64,000 nt of DNA, taken from assembly GCA_012798135.1 (NCBI GenBank), contig JAAZNU010000023.1, positions 1-64,000 of the forward strand. The letters are read 5' to 3'. The DNA comes from Veillonellaceae bacterium (GTDB lineage: Bacteria; Bacillota_C; Negativicutes; UBA1444). The position numbers and the translations under genes are program-made. The notes under the pieces were generated by a model that made no database searches, was not told the origin of the DNA, and saw nothing but the letters and a program-made list of their open reading frames with translations. Positions 7,685 through 15,871 of this stretch are shown here, one piece after another. How positions within the stretch are numbered: the stretch's first letter is position 1; each line of letters opens with the position of its first letter.

Positions 7685-8800
7685 CTATTTTACGCAGAAT
7701 TCGCGGACGGCGTCGGTGACTTGGTCGATTTGCTCCTCGGTCATTTCCGGGAACATCGGCAGGGTCAGGCAGCGCTTGGCGACAGTCTCGCTGACCGGCA
7801 GATCACCCGGTTTGTAGCCGAGATGAGCGTAGGCCTTCTGCAGATGAACCGGCAACGGATAGTGCAGCGCCGATTCGACGCCGCGCGAAGCCAGATGCTT
7901 CTGCAGTTCGTCGCGCCGGGGATGCTGAACGACGAACAGATACCAGTTACTGGTGCACCATTGTTTGATTTCAGGCAATACCAAGCCTGGCAGGCCGGCC
8001 ATGGACAGTTTATAGTTTTTGGCGACCTGGTGCCGCATTTCGGTCCATTTCGGCAAATGGCGCAGTTTCACGTCGAGAACAGCGCCCTGCAGGCCGTCCA
8101 TCCGATAGTTGAAGCCGAGTTCGTCATAGTAGTAGCGTTGGCCTTGCGAATGGTTGCGCAGGCGGCGCAGATGATCAGCCATCGCCGCATCGTTGGTGCA
8201 GACGCCGCCGGCTTCGCCGAAGGCGCCGAGGTTCTTGCCGGGATAGAAGCTGAAGCAGGACGATACGCCGAAAGTGCCGGCGTTCTTGCCTTTGTAGGTC
8301 GAACCATGTGCCTGCGCCGCGTCCTCGATCAAGGCCAGTTTGTGTTGCTTGCAGATCGCCATGATTTCATCCATGTCGCAGGTATGCCCGTAAAGATGGA
8401 CCGGCAGCACCGCCTTGGTTTTCGGCGTGATGGCGGCTTCCAGTTTCTTCGGATCCATTGTGTAGGTATGCGGGTCAATGTCCACGAACACCGGCGTCGC
8501 GCCGCAGTAGGAAATTGCCCAGGCGGTGGCCACGAAGGTGTAGGACACGGTGATGACTTCATCGCCCGGCCCAACGCCGGCGGCGGTCAGGGCCAGATGC
8601 AGGGCGTCGGTTCCGCTGCCGCAGCCGATGCAGTATTTCGCGCCGACATAGCGGGCGAAATTCTCCTCGAACCGACTGACGGCCGGGCCGAGAATATACG
8701 CGGCGGAAGACAATACCTGTTCGATTTCGGGAGCCAGTTCTTCCTTGATGGTTTGGTATTGCAGGGGTAGATCCTGCAGAGGCACTTTTTTCAATTTCAT
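7685..8800 (-). CDS. DegT/DnrJ/EryC1/StrS sugar aminotransferase
   Basis: PLP-dependent sugar aminotransferase of 371 residues. Family marks include CGSGTDALHLALTAAGVGPG, the motif EDAAQAHGSTYKG, and FSFYPGKNLGAFGEAGG, which holds the PLP-binding lysine in the context typical of 3-keto-sugar aminotransferases such as GnnB, WlbC and DesV. It should aminate the product of the neighbouring oxidoreductase. The first ATG has GGAGG only one base upstream; the TTG two codons later (8794) has ideal spacing, so the true start may be 8794. It sits between hldD and the oxidoreductase gene. Confidence 0.9.
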   Translation of the reverse strand: MKLKKVPLQDLPLQYQTIKEELAPEIEQVLSSAAYILGPAVSRFEENFARYVGAKYCIGCGSGTDALHLALTAAGVGPGDEVITVSYTFVATAWAISYCGATPVFVDIDPHTYTMDPKKLEAAITPKTKAVLPVHLYGHTCDMDEIMAICKQHKLALIEDAAQAHGSTYKGKNAGTFGVSSCFSFYPGKNLGAFGEAGGVCTNDAAMADHLRRLRNHSQGQRYYYDELGFNYRMDGLQGAVLDVKLRHLPKWTEMRHQVAKNYKLSMAGLPGLVLPEIKQWCTSNWYLFVVQHPRRDELQKHLASRGVESALHYPLPVHLQKAYAHLGYKPGDLPVSETVAKRCLTLPMFPEMTEEQIDQVTDAVREFCVK

Positions 8801-8807
8801 TCCTCCA

Positions 8808-9773
8808 TTATCTCAAATAACCGCCGGTAGATTCGAGGACGTCGCAGTATTCGGCGATCGCCTTCGGCAGCGGCGTGAAGTCTTCGTCCCAGCCGGCCGC
8901 GCGCAAGTGGCCCGGATCGGCTTCCGTGAAACTCTGATACTTGCCGGCGAGTGTTGCCGGGAAGGGGATGTATTCGATTCGGCCATAACCCAGCCGGTCG
9001 ATAAGGGCATGGGCCACGGCGTTGAAGGTGTTGGCCCGGCCGATACCACAGTTGAAAATGCCACTGACACCGGGATTTTCCCAGAAGAACAGATGCACCC
9101 GCACGACGTCCTTGACATAGATAAAGTCCCGGCGCTGTTCCCCATCGCCGTAGCCGCCGGTGCCGGCAAACAGGCGAACCACACCGCCGGACTTCAATTG
9201 GTTGTAAAGTTGAAAGGCTATGGAGGCCATGCGGCCTTTGTGGTTTTCCTGCGGCCCAAATACGTTGAAGTAGCGCAGGCCGACGATCTGGCTGCCAACA
9301 GGCGGCTTCAGTCGCCGGACATAGTTGTCGAACAGGTACTTCGAATAAGCGTACACATTCAGTGGGTGCTCACAGGTGGGGTCTTCCCGGAAACCCTTGT
9401 CGCCGTTGCCATATACGGAAGCGGACGAGGAATACTGGAAGGGTATGCCGCCGGCCAAACAATGGTGGAGCAAAATTTTGCTGTACTCATAATTGTTTTC
9501 CAGCATGTAGGCTCCATCGGCTTCCATGGTGTCGGAACAGGCGCCGATGTGAAAAACGGCATCGATGGCGCCTACGCCCGCGCCGCCCCGTTCAATCCGC
9601 GACAAAAAGCGGGACTTATCTTGATAGTCGGCAAACTGCAGACCGCGCAAATTTTCCATTTTGGCGCTATTTTTCAGGTGGTCCACCACCAAGATATCAT
9701 CCAGGCCCTTGTCGTTAAGGGCTCTGATCAAGTTACTGCCGACAAAACCGGCGCCGCCGGTCACTACAATCAT
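8808..9773 (-). CDS. hldD: ADP-L-glycero-D-manno-heptose-6-epimerase
   Basis: Short-chain dehydrogenase/reductase-type epimerase of 321 residues, last step of ADP-heptose synthesis (ADP-D,D-heptose to ADP-L,D-heptose). It begins MIVVTGGAGFVGSN, the NADP-binding glycine motif, and has the catalytic YxxxK in YAYSKYLFDNYV. The frame remains open upstream of the ATG, but that stretch is rfaE1 read out of frame. The ATG at 9773 overlaps the rfaE1 stop as ATGA. Confidence 0.95.
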   Translation of the reverse strand: MIVVTGGAGFVGSNLIRALNDKGLDDILVVDHLKNSAKMENLRGLQFADYQDKSRFLSRIERGGAGVGAIDAVFHIGACSDTMEADGAYMLENNYEYSKILLHHCLAGGIPFQYSSSASVYGNGDKGFREDPTCEHPLNVYAYSKYLFDNYVRRLKPPVGSQIVGLRYFNVFGPQENHKGRMASIAFQLYNQLKSGGVVRLFAGTGGYGDGEQRRDFIYVKDVVRVHLFFWENPGVSGIFNCGIGRANTFNAVAHALIDRLGYGRIEYIPFPATLAGKYQSFTEADPGHLRAAGWDEDFTPLPKAIAEYCDVLESTGGYLR

Positions 9774-10762
9774 CGTTCCCAGTCCTCCAGTCGTTCCACG
9801 TCTGATAACGCCGCGTCGAGTTCCGCCGCGCTGATCGCATACGTTCCCAGCTTGCCGACGACCACACCGGCCGCCAGATTGGCCAAGTGCGCCGCCGTCA
9901 CCGACTTCAGGCCGGCCGCCAGCGCCGCTCCCATCACCGCCGCAACCGTATCCCCGGCACCGGAAACGTCGAATACTTCCCGGGCATAGGTCGGAATATG
10001 CACCGGTTCGTCCGCGGCCAACAGGGTAAGGCCCTGTTCGGAGCGGGTCACCATCAACGATTCGAAGGCAAAACGCTGCCGGATCGCCGACCCGACCGCC
10101 ACGATCGTTTTGTCGTCGTTGCCGACCTTGGCCCGGCTGGACTCGCCCAGTTCCTTCACATTGGGGGTGACGAGGAACGCTCCCTTGTATTTCTGCCACT
10201 GCGCGCCCTTGGGGTCCACCACCAATGGCACCTGGTATTGCCGACAAGTCTGTACGACATTGCGACACAGAGCCGGTGAGCAGACTCCTTTCGCATAATC
10301 GGACAGAATCACCGCATCCATGCCGATTTCCAGTTGACGCGCCAAATAAGCCAGCAGGCGGTTCTCGACCGAACGGGCGATCCGCCCGGCATCTTCGAAG
10401 TCCAGTCGCAACATTTGCTGGTGGCCGCCGACCACCCGCACTTTGGTCGTCGTCGGTCGTTGAATCTTCAGCAGCCCGGCGTGACCGATCCCCAATGCAT
10501 TGAACTTGCGGTCCAGGATTTGGCGATTTTCATCGTCGCCGCTGATGCCGGCAATCAGCACCTGACAACCCAAGCGCGCCAAGTTGTGCGCGACATTGGC
10601 CGCACCACCCAGCGTGTTTTTCGTTTCCTTCACTTTGGCAACCGGCACCGGGCCTTCCGGCGAAATGCGGGTCACCTCGGCAAAGTAGTAGCGGTCCAGC
10701 ATGATGTCCCCGACGACGAGGACGCGCTTCGCCGCAATTTTCTCGAGCCAGGAATGCATCAC
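9770..10762 (-). CDS. rfaE1: D-glycero-beta-D-manno-heptose-7-phosphate kinase
   Basis: PfkB/ribokinase-fold kinase of 330 residues that makes heptose 1,7-bisphosphate. Motifs: GDIMLDRYYF at the N-terminus, LGGAANVAHNLARLG, and the catalytic DVSGAGDTVAAVMG near the C-terminus. In Escherichia coli this is the N-terminal half of the bifunctional HldE; here kinase and adenylyltransferase are separate genes overlapping by 4 nt with the kinase second. Cytosolic. Confidence 0.95.
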   Translation of the reverse strand: MMHSWLEKIAAKRVLVVGDIMLDRYYFAEVTRISPEGPVPVAKVKETKNTLGGAANVAHNLARLGCQVLIAGISGDDENRQILDRKFNALGIGHAGLLKIQRPTTTKVRVVGGHQQMLRLDFEDAGRIARSVENRLLAYLARQLEIGMDAVILSDYAKGVCSPALCRNVVQTCRQYQVPLVVDPKGAQWQKYKGAFLVTPNVKELGESSRAKVGNDDKTIVAVGSAIRQRFAFESLMVTRSEQGLTLLAADEPVHIPTYAREVFDVSGAGDTVAAVMGAALAAGLKSVTAAHLANLAAGVVVGKLGTYAISAAELDAALSDVERLEDWER

Positions 10763-11256
10763 AAACCGTCCTTTCCATCTGCGCCCGCCGTAACGGCGCC
10801 GGTTTGCTGCAGGCGTTGGATCACGTTCGTCGTGGAGCGACCCTCCACCATCGGCACCAATATGGTCCGGCCGCCATAGGTCGCGACAATCGCCGATTCG
10901 GGCAGCCGGTCCAGCGAGTAATCCCCGCCCTTGACATAAATGTCCGGCTGCAGCCGCCGCACCAGTTCTTCGGCTGTATCTTCGTCAAAAACCACCACAT
11001 GGTCGACCGCCCTCAAAGCGGCGAGAACTTCCGCCCGGTCGGCCGCCGGATTGACCGGTCGGTTTTCCCCTTTGAGCTTCCGCACTGAGTCGTCGCTGTT
11101 CAGGCCGACAATCAGGATATCGCCCAAGGCCCGGGCCGCCGTCAGATACCGGACGTGCCCGGCATGCAGGATGTCGAAGCAGCCGTTGGTGAAGACAACA
11201 GTTCTGTTTGCACGGCGGTATTGCTGCCGCAGCATTTGCAGTTCGGACAATTTCAT
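10759..11256 (-). CDS. rfaE2: D-glycero-beta-D-manno-heptose 1-phosphate adenylyltransferase
   Basis: Nucleotidyltransferase of 165 residues that forms ADP-D,D-heptose. The signature TNGCFDILHAGHVRYL includes the HxGH catalytic motif, and VLVPMVEGRSTTNVIQR-type C-terminal residues (ISTT/RSTT motif) bind ATP. It corresponds to the C-terminal half of HldE. It is the first of the heptose genes in transcription order, 19 nt after the LptD-like gene, and overlaps rfaE1 by 4 nt. Confidence 0.95.
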   Translation of the reverse strand: MKLSELQMLRQQYRRANRTVVFTNGCFDILHAGHVRYLTAARALGDILIVGLNSDDSVRKLKGENRPVNPAADRAEVLAALRAVDHVVVFDEDTAEELVRRLQPDIYVKGGDYSLDRLPESAIVATYGGRTILVPMVEGRSTTNVIQRLQQTGAVTAGADGKDGL

Positions 11257-11275
11257 TGAAGTCAGGCAGGCTCCT

Positions 11276-12652
11276 TTAAAAACGGATTACTACGAGGTCC
11301 CAACGCCATTCTCTTTTCACAGTTCGGTATTCCAGCCGGGTTTCCCAGCAATGCAGGTTCTGGTATAAAGTTATATAGTTTTCGTAAGTGCGGTTATTTA
11401 TAGTGTCATAGCTGTTGTAAAAAGAAAGCGCCGTTTTTTTGTTGAATTGAATACGGAATCCCCTAACCAATTCGTTGGTCACATCAACATGATTGTAAGT
11501 GAACACACTGGCATTGTTACTGGTGTAATTGTAGCCAACCCACGCCGTCAGCCATGGGGTTAGCGCTTTATACAGCGCCGTATTGAATCGGGTTATGTTT
11601 TGGTTGGAACCATCATAGCTGTCACGAATTTGCTCAAAACCAAACCCATTGACCCAAGTCCAGGTCTTCTTTTTGTCCAAATAGATAGGATTACGGGGGA
11701 AATACAATAAATAATCTTGATGCCAGCTGGTTTTGTCGTCATCTTTCCACTTCCCATAGGAAGCAGTGAAGTAATAATTCCAACCTGATTTGCCAATCGG
11801 TTTTTGGTTCCAATTGAACTGAAGTTCAGGTTCTTTGCGAATCCGGCGACTGTTCGAATCTTTGAAATGACCGGTTATCAACCGAAAGCTATAGTCCTCT
11901 TCTTCATCGACGATGCCGAAATCCGGTTTAAAGCCGGCGCGGGAATAATAGGTCAAGTCCGTATACGCCGTAATATTGTCGGTAATGGCATAGTTTAAGC
12001 GTTGCCGGATCCAGTATCCGTCCGGATCGTCATAGCCAAACGTCGGAAATTCATTCTCGTCTTCCTTGCGCAAGGAACGAGAATAGCGCGGTGTCGAATA
12101 TAAGACAAAATTTTTGATCCAAATTTTCGCATCATAAGCGATCATTTTTTCGCCCGGCCAAATCACGAATTTACGCGCGGTCACCCGGTAATCCGGCGTC
12201 CCGATGGCGGGACAGCCGGTAGTGCTGGCATCATACGCAGTAAGTTTTCCTTCCTCGAAATGTGCTCGTTTCCCGGAAATGAAGTCATTGCCGCACTTGC
12301 CCTTAACATCTTGCATAAATCCGTACTGTGAGCCATAGTTATAACGAATCCGCATACCGGTGATGTTTGTCAGCGGCTCCATCAGCCGGGCCGGACCATC
12401 CACCCAGACTTCCGTCTCCTTGTCGTTACCGCGGATGATATCTGCCAATATCTTGCTTTTATCCTGGGTGATCACAACATTTCCTTTGGCAAACAGTTCG
12501 CCGGTCTTGTCGCTGAAATACATCTCGTCCGCAACGATTTCGATCGGCTGCGGCGGTTTCGATTTTTTCTTTTTCGCCGCTTCCACCGGCGCATAACCTG
12601 TAAATAACAACAAAAACGCCAAGATCCCGGCAAACAGTTTGGTCGTCTTCAC
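11276..12652 (-). CDS. lptD: LptD-like LPS-assembly outer-membrane protein (short)
   Basis: Exported protein of 458 residues: signal peptide (hydrophobic core AGILAFLLLFTGYAPVEA), then a lysine-rich patch, then an OstA/LptA-like beta-jellyroll (about residues 35-120: VADEMYFSDKTGELFAKGN). The C-terminal 250 residues alternate polar and aromatic residues and end in VVIRF, as expected of an outer-membrane barrel. It is much shorter than proteobacterial LptD, which has roughly 780 residues. Two cysteines only are seen in the mid-region. The start is GTG with AGGAG eight bases upstream. It should insert LPS into the outer leaflet; no lptE gene is seen nearby. Assignment rests on domain order and context. 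Confidence 0.75.
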   Translation of the reverse strand: MKTTKLFAGILAFLLLFTGYAPVEAAKKKKSKPPQPIEIVADEMYFSDKTGELFAKGNVVITQDKSKILADIIRGNDKETEVWVDGPARLMEPLTNITGMRIRYNYGSQYGFMQDVKGKCGNDFISGKRAHFEEGKLTAYDASTTGCPAIGTPDYRVTARKFVIWPGEKMIAYDAKIWIKNFVLYSTPRYSRSLRKEDENEFPTFGYDDPDGYWIRQRLNYAITDNITAYTDLTYYSRAGFKPDFGIVDEEEDYSFRLITGHFKDSNSRRIRKEPELQFNWNQKPIGKSGWNYYFTASYGKWKDDDKTSWHQDYLLYFPRNPIYLDKKKTWTWVNGFGFEQIRDSYDGSNQNITRFNTALYKALTPWLTAWVGYNYTSNNASVFTYNHVDVTNELVRGFRIQFNKKTALSFYNSYDTINNRTYENYITLYQNLHCWETRLEYRTVKREWRWDLVVIRF

Positions 12653-12670
12653 CCTATCGTCTCCTGCCCG

Positions 12671-13594
12671 TTATTTCGCAATCAAACCGATCAGTTCCGT
12701 ATCCGCCTGGGTCTGAATGAACAGTGTCGTCCCGGCCGGAACGGTAATATTTTTGCCATGCACGAACGCGGCGCCCACCACGCCGATCGGCCCAAGCAGG
12801 ATCATGCCGGCAAAGCCGGCACCGGCGGCGGTCGCCACCGATTCAGTCTCTTTTTTTGCTTTTTCACCGAGAAGGGTCGGCACAATGGTCATGTCCAGCG
12901 CCGTCACATTCTCGAAGTTGACTTCCAGTTTAGCATCGCGGCCAAAGTTTTGAGCTTGTTCCACTTTCGTCAGTTTTCCTGTACCGGCCGCACCCCTCGG
13001 CAAAACCAGCATGCCGCTGGCATACAGGTCCTCGGCCACTTCATACTCCACAATATCGCCGGTTTTGTTTTTCTTGCTATCCAGCGACGTTATCAGTTTA
13101 ATTTTTACCAACGTATCTTTGGGCAGGGTCACCAATCCCGTTTGCAGGCGGGCATTGGAGAAGGTTATTGCCATCAGTCGGGAAACTCGGGAGTCGACTG
13201 ATCCGGTTCCCATCACTCCGGACACAGTACGTTCCAGTGTATCCAGACGGGGCTTCAAAGGCCCCTTGCCTACGGATTGCGTCAGGCTCCATTCCAACGC
13301 ACCCAGCTTGAAAATCAAAGAAGGGTTGCTACCGCTACTATCCCTGACGTAGGAATAGATACGGTCGACCTTCGCCATCAATGCCTCTTTGCCGGGCAAG
13401 CCGTACAAATCCCGTTCCAGCTTGTTGGTTCGCTCGACGAGCGATCCGTCCTGCTCCGAACCGTACAGGATTTTTTCCACGGCGCCGATCTTTTCCAGCG
13501 GCGTCTGTTCCAGTTGCGCCGCCAAGGCCGGTGTAGGGATCATCGTCACGCAAAATGCGGCAATTAGAAACAGAGTCAACACTTTTTTCAGCAT
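12671..13594 (-). CDS. Exported protein of unknown function
   Basis: 307-residue protein with a clear signal peptide (MLKKVLTLFLIAAFCVTMIP, cleavage after PALAA). The N-terminal half has repeated short charged segments of the form EKILYGSEQDGSLVERTNKLE and RDLYGLPGKEALMAKVDRIY, about 45 residues apart, which look like a degenerate internal repeat. The C-terminal half resembles a small beta-rich domain with a glycine-rich hydrophobic segment (AGAGFAGMILLGPIGVVGAA) and ends LFIQTQADTELIGLIAK. I do not recognise the family with certainty. It is followed 18 nt later by the LptD-like gene and is probably periplasmic or outer-membrane-associated. Confidence 0.75.
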   Translation of the reverse strand: MLKKVLTLFLIAAFCVTMIPTPALAAQLEQTPLEKIGAVEKILYGSEQDGSLVERTNKLERDLYGLPGKEALMAKVDRIYSYVRDSSGSNPSLIFKLGALEWSLTQSVGKGPLKPRLDTLERTVSGVMGTGSVDSRVSRLMAITFSNARLQTGLVTLPKDTLVKIKLITSLDSKKNKTGDIVEYEVAEDLYASGMLVLPRGAAGTGKLTKVEQAQNFGRDAKLEVNFENVTALDMTIVPTLLGEKAKKETESVATAAGAGFAGMILLGPIGVVGAAFVHGKNITVPAGTTLFIQTQADTELIGLIAK

Positions 13595-13643
13595 GGGCAG
13601 TCCTCCCTTACAAAACTTTATCCTACCTTATATTCGGCAAGGT

Positions 13644-13675
13644 AAAAAAAAGTTCCTGCCGCACCACGACAGGAA
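13644..13675 (-). terminator. Intrinsic terminator after the 147-residue exported protein gene
   Basis: Minus-strand TTCCTGTCG, a short loop and CGGCAGGAA form a stem with one mismatch, followed by eight T. It lies about 50 nt after the stop of the gene at 13727-14170. Confidence 0.7.
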
Positions 13676-13677
13676 TC

Positions 13678-13706
13678 ACAATATCATAATCGGCTATTTC
13701 CGTCAA
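13678..13706 (-). promoter_or_regulatory. Predicted sigma-70 promoter for the exported protein / LptD / heptose operon
   Basis: TTGACG (13701-13706), a 17-nt spacer and TATTGT (13678-13683). The start site would fall inside the 5' arm of the adjacent terminator hairpin, so a new transcript would lack most of that arm and escape termination. Confidence 0.45.
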
Positions 13707-13726
13707 ATATTCCTTTGACCTGTTTC

Positions 13727-14170
13727 TCAAATCCGGACATCAATGATCGCCGACACGCCGACGCCGCTGACGCGGGTAAAATTGACCGGCACTTTGCTGT
13801 CAATCGGGATCAGACCTTTCACTCGAAACATGCTGCCGTTAAAGCTGCTTTCCACCTGCACAACCGCCTGAACCCGATCCACTAGGTTCTGTGGCCCCAT
13901 CACCTGCGCCGCACCGATATAACCGCTATTGCCGAGTACGCCGACCGTCAGGATCGGCACCACCTTGGTGGCAAACTCCGGCGTCGCATTGTGCTGCATC
14001 ATCAAAGTATTGATGAAACTGTTGAGCTGGGGGGCAAACTTATCCACCAAAATTCCGATGCCGCCCACCTTGAGAATATCACCGAGGCCGATGGCCTGCG
14101 CCGCCGGCACAGCGCCAAACGCCAATACCGCAAGAATCAGTGTAACAATGACAAATTTCTTGACTTTCAT
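13727..14170 (-). CDS. Small exported protein of unknown function
   Basis: 147-residue protein with signal peptide (MKVKKFVIVTLILAVLAFGA, cleavage near AQA). The mature part contains a hydrophobic glycine-rich stretch (LGDILKVGGIGILVDKF), an amphipathic helix, and a C-terminal beta-rich part ending SGVGVSAIIDVRI. I chose the ATG at 14170 because GGAGGT precedes it at good spacing and the signal peptide starts there. It has its own extended -10 promoter and a terminator, so it is monocistronic, directly downstream of the porin gene. Function unknown; the isolated strong promoter suggests an abundant envelope protein. Confidence 0.75.
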   Translation of the reverse strand: MKVKKFVIVTLILAVLAFGAVPAAQAIGLGDILKVGGIGILVDKFAPQLNSFINTLMMQHNATPEFATKVVPILTVGVLGNSGYIGAAQVMGPQNLVDRVQAVVQVESSFNGSMFRVKGLIPIDSKVPVNFTRVSGVGVSAIIDVRI

Positions 14171-14202
14171 GCTGTTCCACCTCCAAACCAATGTTTATTT
14201 AC

Positions 14203-14211
14203 ATTATACCA
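14203..14211 (-). promoter_or_regulatory. Extended -10 promoter of the small exported protein
   Basis: Minus-strand TGGTATAAT: a perfect -10 hexamer with the TG extension, about 35 nt upstream of the ATG at 14170. No good -35 box is seen 17 nt upstream, as is usual for extended -10 promoters. Confidence 0.6.
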
Positions 14212-14230
14212 TACATCCGTCGGAAGACAG

Positions 14231-14258
14231 AAAAAGACCCCGCCGAAGCGGGGTCTTT
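14231..14258 (-). terminator. Intrinsic terminator of the porin gene
   Basis: Minus strand: AAAGACCCCGC, the tetraloop TTCG, GCGGGGTCTTT, then further T. A perfect 11-bp stem closed by a cUUCGg tetraloop, 18 nt after the porin stop codon. Confidence 0.92.
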
Positions 14259-14276
14259 CCAATGAGGGTTTACTTC

Positions 14277-15587
14277 TTAGAAGTAAACGTTCATTTGCAG
14301 ATAGTAGAAGGGTTTCAGCTTGCTGGTGTCGCCCCAGCCGTTGCGGCTCAGGTTTTCGTAGGTAGCAGTCACGATCGCGTTCTTGCTGATGGTGTAGTTG
14401 GCTTGCAAACCGAAGCCTTTTACGCCCAGAACGGAGTTGCCGGAGGTCATGGAGTTCGCGAACACGCCAGAAACGTTGGCCCAATCAAGAGCGTAAGGTT
14501 TCGCATTGCGATAGTTGAAGTTCAAGCCCCAGCTACCAACTTTGGCTTTGTCAGCGCCTTTGTACCACAGGTCGGCATACCAGCCGTTCGGGGTTTCGTT
14601 GGTGTTGTCCTTAGCCCATTGCGCGGTGTTGGCGAAATAAGCACCGGTCAGGGTGAATTCGTCGCTCAGTTTGCCGCGGAGGCCAACGGTCCAAACTTGG
14701 TACGGGAAGGAGGCTTTTTTGCCGTCAATACCATAGTACAGGGCCGCGTTGCCGGACCATTTGTCGGTGAACTGGTAGTTGGCATCAACCAACAGGAGTT
14801 CTTTGGAGATACCGGTTTTTACGCCAGGAGCATTGGCATAGTTGCCAACATCGCCGTAGCCGACTTTCGCTTTGAATTTGTCGCTGGCAGCGCCAAAGTC
14901 AAACACGACTCCGTCGTATCCGCCGTTGGTCCAGAACATGTTGTAAGCGCCGATAACTTGGTTACGACCAACAGCCACTTTGAAAGTGGGGTTGAAGGTC
15001 CATTGGAAATAGCCATAATCCCAGAACAGTTCGGAGTTGGTGGTGGTGTTGCCTTCCGGATTGCTCGTCCATTCAGCAGCAATACGGCCATAGAACGCAG
15101 CTTTGTCGTTCAGGTCGGCTCTGGCGTAAATACGCATCCGTTGTTGGAAACGGCTGTCGTTGTTGGAATCGCTGTCATATCTGCCAGTTTGGCCGCTCTG
15201 ATAACGCATACGAGCTTCGCCCGAGAATTTGATGGTGGAAGCATTTTTCTCGAGTTTCGCAACGCGAACGCCGAGGTTGTTCAGTTCCGCCGCAAATTCA
15301 ACGGCCAGTTTGTCGATGAGGGCTTTCATCTGGGCATCGGCTTTGTCAGCACGAGCCATGGCTTTGGCGGTAGCCTGAGCCATTTCATAACGGGTGGCCA
15401 GACGTTCGCCACGATAGGTGCCGTCGCCGTAACCGTCAAGGATACCGGCCTGGGCCAATTTGGTCACTGCGTCATACGCCCAGTGTTTTGCAGGAACGTC
15501 GACGAAAGGATTCGCAGCGGCGAAGGCGGTGCCGGCGATACCGAGCACGAATACCAACGCGAGGGCAACGATCAGATTCTTTTTCAT
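14277..15587 (-). CDS. ompM: SLH-domain outer-membrane porin (OmpM type)
   Basis: 436-residue exported porin. Signal peptide (MKKNLIVALALVFVLGIAG, cleavage after TAFA), one S-layer-homology domain at about residues 25-75 (NPFVDVPAKHWAYDAVTKLA then GDGTYRGERLATRYEMA), a short coiled coil (residues 80-120), and a beta-barrel of roughly 310 residues that ends in YLQMNVYF with the terminal aromatic residue used by BamA substrates. In Negativicutes such proteins bind modified peptidoglycan by the SLH domain and tether the outer membrane. An in-frame ATG lies 26 codons upstream, but GGAGG and the signal peptide support the start at 15587. Strong promoter, long leader and perfect terminator suggest very high expression. 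Confidence 0.93.
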   Translation of the reverse strand: MKKNLIVALALVFVLGIAGTAFAAANPFVDVPAKHWAYDAVTKLAQAGILDGYGDGTYRGERLATRYEMAQATAKAMARADKADAQMKALIDKLAVEFAAELNNLGVRVAKLEKNASTIKFSGEARMRYQSGQTGRYDSDSNNDSRFQQRMRIYARADLNDKAAFYGRIAAEWTSNPEGNTTTNSELFWDYGYFQWTFNPTFKVAVGRNQVIGAYNMFWTNGGYDGVVFDFGAASDKFKAKVGYGDVGNYANAPGVKTGISKELLLVDANYQFTDKWSGNAALYYGIDGKKASFPYQVWTVGLRGKLSDEFTLTGAYFANTAQWAKDNTNETPNGWYADLWYKGADKAKVGSWGLNFNYRNAKPYALDWANVSGVFANSMTSGNSVLGVKGFGLQANYTISKNAIVTATYENLSRNGWGDTSKLKPFYYLQMNVYF

Positions 15588-15871
15588 TCTGTTTCCTCCC
15601 ATAGGTTTATTTTTTTTTGTTTTGATGGTCCCTACAGGCAGGAAGAAATCAGATAGAGTGTCCATGTTTCCTCTTCCCTATTCTCCTGTCAAAGAGCCCA
15701 TATCGTCACACCTACTTCAGATATCGATGCGGGAACCTATGAGTGCACCTCCTTTCTTCCCCGACCATACCCTTCGGTGTTCGGACCATGTCAAAAATGC
15801 ACGGAATGCATTTCACTTTATAATGTATTCGCTGGTCCTTTTTAAATTCCTGCTGAAGTATAAAAAAATTT
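15588..15871 (-). promoter_or_regulatory. Long leader of the porin gene with promoter and 5' hairpin
   Basis: This gene-free stretch of 284 nt holds a candidate promoter: TTTAAA (15841-15846), an 18-nt spacer, TATAAA (15817-15822). A transcript starting near 15810 would begin close to a perfect hairpin (AAATGCA at 15795-15801 against TGCATTT at 15807-15813) and have a leader of about 220 nt. A second, weaker TTGACA box lies at about 15789-15794. No other gene is seen. Confidence 0.5.

Noticed and set aside
13929..15656. 575-codon plus-strand open frame opposite the porin gene
   Set aside because: An antisense shadow of ompM and of the small exported protein; it crosses a perfect terminator and has no family resemblance.
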